Shown here piece after piece: positions 1 through 5,021 of a stretch of 5,037 nucleotides of DNA. The notes beneath the pieces were generated by a model. It searched no databases and had not been told where the DNA came from. It saw only the letters and a list, made by a program, of their open reading frames with translations. The number at the start of each line of letters is the position of its first letter. Within the stretch, counting starts at the first letter, position 1. Location: the NCBI GenBank assembly GCA_003162995.1, contig PLUZ01000290.1, forward strand, positions 2,543 through 7,579. Reading direction: 5' to 3'. The DNA comes from Methylocapsa sp. (lineage in GTDB: Bacteria > Pseudomonadota > Alphaproteobacteria > Rhizobiales > Beijerinckiaceae). The translations under genes and the position numbers were made by a program.

Positions 1-743
1 GCTGCTGTGGAATCGCAGCCTGCGATGCGGGCAACCATCCGCTCGGCGCGGCGCCGTAGCTTGGCATTAGTCGTGTGCATGTCGACCATCATGCCGCGAT
101 AGACACGGCCAAGGCGTATCATGATTCCGGTTGATAGGAGATTGAGCACGACCTTCTGAGCTGTACCTGCCTTCATGCGTGTCGACCCGGCGATCAACTC
201 ACTCCCGGTGGCGATGAGGATCGGATGCCGCGCCGCGGCGAGCAGCGGAGTGCCAGGATTATTAGCAATGCCAATCGTTACTGCGCCACACTTGCTGGCG
301 CGCTCGGTTGCGGCGACGGTGAAGGAGGTTGTTCCGCTCGCGGCAACGCCGATGACCACGTCGCTTGGTCCTATGTGGTTGCAGTCAATGAGGCGAATAC
401 CATCCGCAGTATCATCCTCCGCGCCCTCGGCGCTGCAGATCAATGCCGCATCTCCTCCAGCCATTCCGAACACCAGCCGCTCGCGGGGCCAGCCAAAGGT
501 CGGCGTCAATTCCGCGCCATCCTGGATCGCAATCCGCCCGGAGGTACCTGCGCCAACATAGACGAGACGCCCCCTATCGCCAAGCGCTACCACAGCCGCC
601 TCCACCGCTGCCGCGATTGCCCCGATCGCAGGACGCACGGAAGCGACCGCAGCTATGTGCCCTTCCCACATGGCTTCGACCACCTCGGCGGGGCTCCATG
701 CATCCAGATCGATGAAGCGGGAACTCAAGTGCTCTGTCGCCAT
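1..743 (-). CDS. murQ: N-acetylmuramic acid 6-phosphate etherase MurQ, C-terminus beyond the window
   Basis: This cytoplasmic SIS-domain lyase cleaves the D-lactyl ether of MurNAc-6-phosphate, giving GlcNAc-6-phosphate and D-lactate, in peptidoglycan recycling or MurNAc catabolism. My translation gives 247 residues with no stop before the left edge; the family is about 300 residues, so roughly 50 are missing. The sugar-phosphate loop VGAGTSGR lies at residues 63-70. The motif GAELTPTF at 76-83 carries Glu78, and AEGAED at 105-110 carries Glu109; they match the catalytic glutamates Glu83 and Glu114 of E. coli MurQ with the same 31-residue spacing. The signature GSTRMKAGTAQK (186-197) and NLLSTGIMIRLGRVY (201-215) follow. 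The ATG is supported by AGAGAGG four bases upstream. It lies 133 bases downstream of the kinase gene on the same strand and probably shares its transcript, but an operator-like motif in the gap suggests its own promoter as well. Identity is near certain. Confidence 0.97.
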   Translation of the reverse strand, partial: MATEHLSSRFIDLDAWSPAEVVEAMWEGHIAAVASVRPAIGAIAAAVEAAVVALGDRGRLVYVGAGTSGRIAIQDGAELTPTFGWPRERLVFGMAGGDAALICSAEGAEDDTADGIRLIDCNHIGPSDVVIGVAASGTTSFTVAATERASKCGAVTIGIANNPGTPLLAAARHPILIATGSELIAGSTRMKAGTAQKVVLNLLSTGIMIRLGRVYRGMMVDMHTTNAKLRRRAERMVARIAGCDSTA

Positions 744-747
744 TGCA

Positions 748-754
748 CCTCTCT
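748..754 (-). promoter_or_regulatory. murQ ribosome binding site
   Basis: AGAGAGG on the minus strand stands four bases before the ATG at 743-741. It fixes the start of murQ. Confidence 0.75.
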
Positions 755-761
755 AGGTGAC

Positions 762-774
762 ATATATTACCAAT
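762..774 (-). promoter_or_regulatory. candidate operator upstream of murQ (TGGTAATATAT type)
   Basis: The minus strand reads ATTGGTAATATAT here, 18 bases before the murQ ATG and just upstream of its ribosome binding site. It matches 10 of 13 positions of AGTGGTATTATAC at 1983-1995, which has a similar place before nagA. TGGT-type half sites are typical of operators of GntR/HutC regulators of amino-sugar genes (NagR/YvoA, NagQ, DasR). A -10-like TAATAT is embedded in it, so binding could block RNA polymerase. I found no good -35 box. The assignment is inference from motif similarity and placement. Confidence 0.4.
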
Positions 775-796
775 CTAATGCCGTTGATGCAGCTTG

Positions 797-805
797 CAAT
801 ACCAT
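797..805 (-). promoter_or_regulatory. possible second TGGTATT half-site upstream of murQ
   Basis: The minus strand reads ATGGTATTG, sharing the 7-mer TGGTATT with the nagA upstream site. Its start is 31 bases from that of the motif at 762-774, about three helical turns. A short AT-containing word can occur by chance, so this is weak alone. Confidence 0.2.
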
Positions 806-820
806 CTGAGTAGGACTCAG
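806..820. other. small hairpin in the kinase-murQ gap
   Basis: CTGAGT and ACTCAG form a perfect 6-bp inverted repeat around a 3-base loop. It lies 57 bases past the kinase stop codon. No T-run follows on the minus strand, so it is not a classical intrinsic terminator. It could be a processing or stability element of the kinase-murQ transcript. Confidence 0.3.
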
Positions 821-876
821 GACAAACCCTTGGTCCATCCTCCAAAGCACTGCAATGCGGCCAACGGGGACCGCAA

Positions 877-1755
877 TCAGGACCGGTCGTCTTGGCGGGC
901 CAAAATAATTGCACCTGAAATCGCATCGCCTTCTGGCGGGCTCAAACAACGGCGTACATCGGGCGTAAGCCAGGCCTCAATGGCACACGCTAAACCACCG
1001 ATCAGTGCGACACGTGGTGCACCTCTTTCGATGAGCGCCCACACCAGACCATCGATCTGTTCCGCGCCGGCTCGCGCGATTCGTCGTCCCACTGGATCGC
1101 CTTGATCCGCATGGCGCATCACAAGAGGTGCAAAGTTTGCGTAATCGGTCGCGGTGGCGCGGTCCATCCAGGCGACCACCTCGAAAGGGTCGTCGTGAAA
1201 ATGCCCGAGAATCTCGGCTGTCAATTGGCTCGCTTCGGCGCGGCCATCGAGCGCGCGCATGGCCAGTTTTATCGCGCGCAATCCAAGATCAGCGCCACTC
1301 CCTTCGTCCGAAATGGGGAAGCCATAGCCGCCGACCGACAAATCATTGCCCTTCACGCGCACGATCCCGATGCTCCCGGTCCCGACAATAACAATGCCGC
1401 CGTCCTTGCCACCGTGGGCGCCGAGACAGGCGATCAGGCTATCACTAATGAAGCGTAGCGAGGCAAAGGGATGCACGAGTCCCACAAACTGCTCTTGAAT
1501 ACCCTTGCGGCGAATCCCAGCGATACCGACCGCGGCATGGATGCGCGACACGTCCGGCGGCCCAAGCCCGGCCTCAGCGATCGCCATGGCGTAGGCCGCG
1601 CGGATCGACTCCCAGGCTTGGGAGATGCCGAGGCGGGTCGTCGCTGGGCCCGCTTCGCCGAGGCCGAGCACCGCGCCGGAACTGTCCTCGATACGGGCGC
1701 GGCAGCCGGTGCCGCCACCGTCCACACCGAGGAACAGAGCCGGTGTGCCGTTCAT
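877..1755 (-). CDS. BadF/BadG/BcrA/BcrD-family amino-sugar kinase (GlcNAc and/or MurNAc kinase)
   Basis: This 292-residue ASKHA-fold kinase probably phosphorylates free N-acetylglucosamine or N-acetylmuramic acid at the 6-OH with ATP, in the cytoplasm. The phosphate-1 loop GVDGGGT is at residues 10-16 (Asp12), the likely catalytic Asp105 is in FISDSLIACLGAH, the phosphate-2 motif VGTGSIG is at 124-130, the GYGFPISDEGSGADLG signature at 143-158, and the adenosine-motif LIGGLA at 251-256. Start choice: the frame stays open upstream to 1983, but ATG 1755 has GAGGAG seven bases before it and puts GVDGGGT at the usual distance from the N-terminus. It is transcribed toward murQ and away from nagA. 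Clostridium acetobutylicum MurK, a BadF-family kinase beside murQ, accepts both MurNAc and GlcNAc, so this context favours a MurK-like role. A plain GlcNAc kinase or a glucosamine kinase (GspK-like) cannot be excluded from the sequence. Confidence 0.92.
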   Translation of the reverse strand: MNGTPALFLGVDGGGTGCRARIEDSSGAVLGLGEAGPATTRLGISQAWESIRAAYAMAIAEAGLGPPDVSRIHAAVGIAGIRRKGIQEQFVGLVHPFASLRFISDSLIACLGAHGGKDGGIVIVGTGSIGIVRVKGNDLSVGGYGFPISDEGSGADLGLRAIKLAMRALDGRAEASQLTAEILGHFHDDPFEVVAWMDRATATDYANFAPLVMRHADQGDPVGRRIARAGAEQIDGLVWALIERGAPRVALIGGLACAIEAWLTPDVRRCLSPPEGDAISGAIILARQDDRS

Positions 1756-1762
1756 CGACCAA

Positions 1763-1768
1763 CTCCTC
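1763..1768 (-). promoter_or_regulatory. kinase ribosome binding site
   Basis: GAGGAG on the minus strand lies seven bases before the ATG at 1755-1753. It decides between this start and the much longer open frame that reaches 1983. Confidence 0.75.
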
Positions 1769-1793
1769 ACTCGGGCGAAGTCAACATAAGATC

Positions 1794-1810
1794 GCACCGG
1801 TTTGCGGTGC
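1794..1810. other. hairpin in the kinase leader
   Basis: GCACCG and CGGTGC form a perfect 6-bp GC-rich inverted repeat around a 5-base loop, about 40 bases upstream of the kinase ATG. It may be an operator half-pair or a structure in the 5' leader. No poly-T follows it on either strand. Confidence 0.3.
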
Positions 1811-1982
1811 AGCTCCTCACAGCCGCGATCAAGGTGATACAACGGATTGACAATGTTCTTGCCTTCGGCCACGAGGCGCACAAGTACGAGGCAGACGGAT
1901 GTACCAGATCGGCCGCCATTACTGGTGCGCTGCAAACCAATGCCGGACGGACGCGAGATGTTCCATCGCCGCCAGCGAATCA

Positions 1983-2003
1983 AGTGGTATTATACTGGTC
2001 TAT
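1983..2003 (+). promoter_or_regulatory. candidate tandem operator and -10 region upstream of nagA
   Basis: Two TGGT-type words, AGTGGTATTAT (1983-1993) and ACTGGTCTATC (1994-2004), follow each other in direct orientation 11 bp apart, one helical turn. ACTGGTCTA equals one half of the DasR/NagR-type palindrome ACTGGTCTAGACCACT as I remember it; the other half is not conserved. GTAT-T-ATAC inside the first word is a small palindrome. The words TATTAT (1988-1993) and TATACT (1991-1996) could serve as a -10 box, but no convincing -35 stands at the right distance. The site ends about 20 bases before ATG 2025. Control by a GlcNAc-6-P- or GlcN-6-P-responsive GntR repressor is inferred; no such gene is in the window. 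Confidence 0.42.
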
Positions 2004-2024
2004 CGAAGATGATCGTGAACAATA

Positions 2025-3245
2025 ATGGCAAGCGCTCTTTTTTGCGGCAGTAAAGAAGCAGGCGACGTGGCAGCTCATTCCCACCGCAAGACACCTGGAC
2101 CTCTGCAAAGCCTCGTGGCCGATCGCATCTTCGATGGTGAGCGCATATTGACCGGTTGCAACGTGCTGATCCACGGCGAGCGGATCGTCGACATGGTATC
2201 GCGAGGCGCGATTCCAGCGGACAGCGCCATTATTGATCTCGGCGCCGGCTCAGTGCTCGCTCCCGGTTTCATTGATGTTCAGGTCAATGGGGGTGGCGGC
2301 GTGTTACTGAACGACGAGCCGACCCTCGCCGGTATCAACACTATTGTCGCGGTGCATCGGCGCTTCGGCACTACAGGGCTCTTACCGACGCTGATCACGG
2401 ACCGGCGCGAGGTCACGGAACGTCTGGCCGGCATCGCTGAATCCGCGCTGGAAATCCCGGGCGTCCTCGGATTTCATCTCGAGGGACCATTTATCAACCC
2501 AACACGGAAAGGTGTCCATCCGGGCGAGCGAGTCAGATCGCCCGCGACAGAGGACACGGCGCTGCTGCGCCGGTTCGGCAGCTTCGGCCATTCGATTGCC
2601 ACTCTCGCGCCCGAATGCGTGCCTAGGGGTTTCATCGCCGATCTAAGCCGCTGCGGCTTGCGGATCTGCGCCGGTCATACGGATGCGGACGAGCCGATGA
2701 TGAGGCGCGCATGCGATGAGGGCTTGCGCGGGGTCACGCATCTCTTCAATGCCATGTCGCAGATGCAAGCGCGGGCGCCGGGAGTGGTCGGAGCGGCTCT
2801 TGATGAGCCGCGGCTCACCGCTGGACTGATCTGCGATGGCTACCATGTCGATCCAGCCATGCTGCGTATTGCCTTCCGCGCTGCCGGACGCGATCGCTTG
2901 ATGTTGGTTACCGATGCCATGCCAACGGTTGGAGCGGATCGATCACACTTTGATTTGTTCGGCCGCGCCATCACGCTCGAACGCACAAGACTTACTGCTG
3001 AAGATGGTACGCTGGCCGGCGCGCATCTTGATATGATGGGCGCGGTGCGTGGTGCCATGTCGTTGATGCGTGTGAGCCTGGAGGATGCACTGGTCATGGC
3101 CTCGCGCACGCCGGCCAGGTTCCTCGGCCTCGACGGCATGCTCGGTGCGATTCGCAAAGATTATCGTGCCGATCTTGTCGCCTTCGACGCTGGTTTCATC
3201 GTCACTGACACCTGGGTCGCCGGTGTGCGGGCACGCCATGGATGA
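2025..3245 (+). CDS. nagA: N-acetylglucosamine-6-phosphate deacetylase NagA
   Basis: This cytoplasmic metal-dependent amidohydrolase converts GlcNAc-6-P to glucosamine-6-P and acetate, the step after MurQ and the kinase. The 406-residue reading contains the early motif GFIDVQVNG (81-89), where E. coli NagA also has Q-x-N in place of the H-x-H of many amidohydrolases. The metal-ligand motif HLEGP has Glu153, AGH has His218, THLFNAM has His239, DGYHVDP is at 271-277, and LVTDAM holds the catalytic Asp297. The spacings agree within one residue with Glu131, His195, His216 and Asp273 of E. coli. The homologous part begins near LVADRIFDGE (residue 30), so about 25-30 N-terminal residues are extra. 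ATG 2025 has no clear ribosome binding site, and in-frame GTG 2067 and GTG 2115 are alternatives; GTG 2115 would give about 376 residues, close to the 382 of E. coli. The gene is divergent from the kinase, with 269 bases between their starts. Confidence 0.96.
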   Translation: MASALFCGSKEAGDVAAHSHRKTPGPLQSLVADRIFDGERILTGCNVLIHGERIVDMVSRGAIPADSAIIDLGAGSVLAPGFIDVQVNGGGGVLLNDEPTLAGINTIVAVHRRFGTTGLLPTLITDRREVTERLAGIAESALEIPGVLGFHLEGPFINPTRKGVHPGERVRSPATEDTALLRRFGSFGHSIATLAPECVPRGFIADLSRCGLRICAGHTDADEPMMRRACDEGLRGVTHLFNAMSQMQARAPGVVGAALDEPRLTAGLICDGYHVDPAMLRIAFRAAGRDRLMLVTDAMPTVGADRSHFDLFGRAITLERTRLTAEDGTLAGAHLDMMGAVRGAMSLMRVSLEDALVMASRTPARFLGLDGMLGAIRKDYRADLVAFDAGFIVTDTWVAGVRARHG

Positions 3246-3630
3246 ACAGCGGCTGTCGCAATTTGGAGAAGGCGCCAATATCAAACGCTGCTTTGGTTGT
3301 GCCGAAGGCAAGCCCGCCGACGAAATTTCCTTCACGCGCCGCTGCTCAACAGACTCAAAGCTTATTTTGTAAAACTACCAGCCTTAGCTTTTTCTCCGCG
3401 CAGGCTGTCCATACCCCCGAAACTATGGAGGTTTGGCACAATGGAGGTGGGTCAAGGGCCGCCGAATTGGCTTATTACGTATGATGAACGGTTCTGATGC
3501 AAACGGGAAAAGCGCGGCATATTTGGCGTGAACCTTCCCTTGGAGGGCGCGAACCCGGGATGAGTCAATGCCAGAGACGTTCGAGGCCAGTTGCTATCAT
3601 TGCCCCGGTCGCGCCGGCTTGCTCCCGCCG
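3246..3630. other. region without a convincing gene
   Basis: Frames here are short and resemble no family I know. There is no convincing terminator after nagA: CAGCCT (3379-3384) pairs with AGGCTG (3402-3407), but the loop is 17 bases and no T-run follows. The 8-mer ATGGAGGT occurs twice (3425-3432 and 3441-3448). The first copy contains GGAGG and lies ahead of a tiny frame at 3441-3497 that encodes 18 residues. Confidence 0.5.
3441..3497 (+). CDS. possible 18-residue small ORF
   Basis: ATG 3441 is preceded by GGAGGT (3427-3432) eight bases upstream, a good ribosome binding site. The frame encodes MEVGQGPPNWLITYDERF and then stops. It has no hydrophobic segment and no similarity that I recognise. 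No clear promoter is visible upstream, and nagA has ended 195 bases before. A good Shine-Dalgarno word alone occurs by chance in G-rich DNA, so this is only a candidate small protein or leader peptide. Confidence 0.15.
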   Translation: MEVGQGPPNWLITYDERF

Positions 3631-4014
3631 TTATCGGCACTCGTCATTATCTGCACCAACAAATTTCCCGTTCGCGTCGTAACACGCGTGATGCGCCACT
3701 TGCGCCCGATGGTGCCGCCGTGGCTTCGGCGGAGGAGCTTCTTCCAGCCCAGCGTAGTCCTCCGGGTAAACATAGTCCGGTGCCGGAGGCGGCCCTTCGA
3801 CAAGATCAGGGTAATCCGCTGGCGCCCCTGGCATGGCCACGATGGACGGATATGGGCCGTAAGCTACAGTTCCGTCGATGATAGGGTCATACGGCCGGAG
3901 CGATCCATCTGGCATGACCCGACTGTTGGTGAAGGGAACGTATCCTCCCGCGCCGTCAGGCACGGTGGCCGGGGGTGCGAACCAACAGAAGAAAAAAAAG
4001 CATGCGGAGATCAT
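3631..4014 (-). CDS. small proline-rich hypothetical protein, possibly exported
   Basis: I do not recognise this 127-residue protein. It starts with a short very hydrophobic run, ISACFFFFCWFAPPA (residues 2-16), which has no preceding basic residue and so is an atypical signal or anchor. The middle is rich in Pro, Tyr, Gly and acidic residues (about 19-95), with PPPAPDYVYPEDY at 75-87. A basic, histidine-containing patch PKPRRHHR lies at 96-103, and the tail is CYDANGKFVGADNDECR with Cys111 and Cys126. ATG 4014 is well supported by GGAGGAG (4018-4024), and TAA at 3633-3631 ends it. Composition suggests a periplasmic or envelope protein. Eight T bases in a row fall inside the hydrophobic run, so slippage or a sequencing indel could alter the N-terminus. 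Long plus-strand frames across it appear to be shadows. Confidence 0.62.
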   Translation of the reverse strand: MISACFFFFCWFAPPATVPDGAGGYVPFTNSRVMPDGSLRPYDPIIDGTVAYGPYPSIVAMPGAPADYPDLVEGPPPAPDYVYPEDYAGLEEAPPPKPRRHHRAQVAHHACYDANGKFVGADNDECR

Positions 4015-4017
4015 CTG

Positions 4018-4024
4018 CTCCTCC
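4018..4024 (-). promoter_or_regulatory. ribosome binding site of the proline-rich protein gene
   Basis: GGAGGAG on the minus strand ends three bases before ATG 4014-4012; counted from its GGAGG core the spacing is five. It is the best reason to treat the minus frame as real rather than the overlapping plus frames. Confidence 0.65.
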
Positions 4025-4262
4025 AGTCGCCACGGTCGCGCTTCGCTACATTACTGCACAGTGGTTTCCAGGCCGCGTCGCGATCCCGTAAGTTTTTCAG
4101 TAAGGCGTCCGAATGTTGATCACGGCCAAGATCATGATTTCCATACGAAGGATAACACCCGTCAGGCCATAGAGTTGCTTCCCCAAAACGCCATTGTTAA
4201 GTCTTTCGCTTTCTCTCGAGTTAGCTGGCCAGAAACACGTGACTCAGTGAAATACCAGAGCA

Positions 4263-4304
4263 CTTCCTTTTCGATCACGCAGACTTACGTGATCGAAAAG
4301 GAAG
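4263..4304. repeat. perfect 17-bp inverted repeat with 8-base loop
   Basis: CTTCCTTTTCGATCACG (4263-4279) and CGTGATCGAAAAGGAAG (4288-4304) are exact reverse complements around CAGACTTA. After one mismatch, two more pairs extend the stem to 4261-4307. No T-run follows on either strand, so it does not look like an intrinsic terminator. A stem this long is far beyond chance. A dispersed palindromic element or a protein-binding site is the likely explanation. Confidence 0.9.
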
Positions 4305-4338
4305 CGCGCAGATTCAAAGAGTTGGATTACGTTCTTAT

Positions 4339-4362
4339 CGGAAAAGTTGATCAACTTTTCCG
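4339..4362. repeat. perfect 24-bp palindrome without loop
   Basis: The sequence from 4339 to 4362 equals its own reverse complement, centred on TTGATCAA between 4350 and 4351 with arms CGGAAAAG and CTTTTCCG. It lies 34 bases after the 17-bp inverted repeat and reuses its words GAAAAG, CTTTTC and GATC. Words of the GGAAAAG/CTTTTCCGG kind are common in intergenic palindromes of Rhizobiales genomes as I remember them. A dimeric regulator site is the other option. Confidence 0.88.
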
Positions 4363-4533
4363 GGACATGATCGAGGGCCGCAACGATGTGTTATTCCCAC
4401 CCTCACAGCAGCGGCCGCGCCAGCTGCTCTTCACCCTTTGCTATGGGCATGTGCTTATGCGCACTGGCATCGTAAAACCTTATGGACTTTCCGGTTGGCT
4501 AGCAAAGTCCGTTTCTGCCGGGCTCTGAACCTT

Positions 4534-4555
4534 GGCGGCGCACCAATGGGCCGCC
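4534..4555. other. GC-rich hairpin downstream of the 134-residue gene
   Basis: GGCGGC (4534-4539) and GCCGCC (4550-4555) are a perfect inverted repeat, with CCA-A-TGG as an inner stem. It lies about 50 bases past the stop codon at 4606 in the direction of minus-strand transcription. No T-run follows, so any role in transcript 3' end formation is unproved. Confidence 0.35.
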
Positions 4556-4572
4556 CTGCGCTCAATCCGGCT

Positions 4573-4586
4573 GCGCAATGTTGCGC
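4573..4586. other. short hairpin just past the 134-residue gene
   Basis: GCGCAA (4573-4578) and TTGCGC (4581-4586) are perfect reverse complements separated by TG, so the stem would fold as five pairs with a four-base loop. It is 20 bases past the minus-strand stop codon. With the neighbouring hairpin it could protect the mRNA 3' end. There is no poly-T tail. Confidence 0.3.
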
Positions 4587-4605
4587 GTCTTGCTAAGTGT
4601 CAGCT

Positions 4606-5010
4606 TCAATGCCAGGTTTGGAAATGACTCTCGATCTCAACTAAGATGAGGGGCACGACCGGAGCCATCTTATGCAACCGCGCGAATAGGCCTTTGATCA
4701 TCTCAATCCTTTGCTCATCGCCCGGTATGCCTGCGCCAAGTCTCACCATCTCCTCCAGTTCTGCAAGATCACGCCGCAGTCGTTTGAGATTGTTGGCGAA
4801 ACCGCGATTAGCGATTCCATTCATCATGGCCATCCACATTCCGGACTGGTCAGCATTAAAGCCTTTGCCATCAGAAGACGCCACAGGATCTTGCAGTGCG
4901 CTTCCTGCTTCCTCGCGGCCTTGTGTTCGGCCCGCGTCATAAGCCCTCTGCATAAGTAACTGTATTTCTTCTGTTATTGGTTCCCGAAGAACCTCGTTTA
5001 AAATTCTCAT
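4606..5010 (-). CDS. 134-residue hypothetical protein, mostly helical
   Basis: I do not recognise this protein. ATG 5010 has GAGG (5018-5021) seven bases upstream, and TGA at 4608-4606 ends it. The sequence looks soluble and largely helical. An N-terminal amphipathic helix spans about 1-38 and includes ITEEIQLLMQRAYDAGRTQG. A Gly/Ser/Asp-rich linker (about 41-56) and a methionine-rich patch MWMAMMNG (58-65) follow. The stretch NNLKRLRRDLAELEEMVR (73-90) could form a short coiled coil, and the C-terminus is helical with a hydrophobic turn MAPVVPLILVEIESHF (115-130). There is no signal peptide or clear membrane span. The opening codons are A/T-rich compared with the sugar genes, which hints at a different origin. 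No neighbour gives a functional clue. Confidence 0.7.
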   Translation of the reverse strand: MRILNEVLREPITEEIQLLMQRAYDAGRTQGREEAGSALQDPVASSDGKGFNADQSGMWMAMMNGIANRGFANNLKRLRRDLAELEEMVRLGAGIPGDEQRIEMIKGLFARLHKMAPVVPLILVEIESHFQTWH

Positions 5011-5017
5011 TGTCGGG

Positions 5018-5021
5018 CCTC
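5018..5021 (-). promoter_or_regulatory. ribosome binding site of the 134-residue protein gene
   Basis: GAGG on the minus strand lies seven bases before ATG 5010-5008, which supports that start. The promoter would lie beyond the right edge. Confidence 0.5.

Larger units (their letters stand above)
4015..4605. other. gene-poor region with palindromes and an open plus frame of doubtful status
   Basis: No minus-strand frame of useful size crosses this stretch. On the plus strand one frame is open to TGA 4526-4528. Its part after 4247 (a GTG) reads as a fairly protein-like sequence including RRFKELDYVLIGKVDQLF, but it has no ribosome binding site, matches no family I know, and two palindromes lie within it. 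Its upstream half runs antisense through the proline-rich gene. It may be a gene remnant or chance. The stretch also holds the inverted repeats listed separately. Confidence 0.4.

Noticed and set aside
175..809. Overlapping plus-strand frames of 90 to 194 codons
   Set aside because: They run antisense through murQ, whose motifs and catalytic residues are unmistakable. Open antisense frames are expected in GC-rich coding DNA.
1102..1762. Plus- and minus-strand frames inside the kinase gene
   Set aside because: The kinase has all the ASKHA motifs in one frame; the other frames show no family motif and are shadows.
877..1983. A 368-residue version of the kinase starting at TTG 1983
   Set aside because: The extra 76 residues precede the GVDGGGT loop that lies near the N-terminus in this family, and ATG 1755 has a good ribosome binding site.
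3379..3407. Inverted repeat CAGCCT/AGGCTG as a nagA terminator
   Set aside because: The stem has only six pairs, the loop is 17 bases, and no T-run follows the second arm.
3535..3565. A stretch with GCGAACCCGGGAT that recalls part of a tRNA
   Set aside because: No acceptor stem, D arm or anticodon arm can be drawn around it, and no CCA end is present.
3568..4119. Plus-strand 183-codon frame
   Set aside because: It lies antisense to the proline-rich gene, has no ribosome binding site and shows no family motif. The minus-strand gene has GGAGGAG before its ATG.
4263..4304. The 17-bp inverted repeat as an intrinsic terminator
   Set aside because: No run of T follows the stem on either strand, and no gene ends directly before it.
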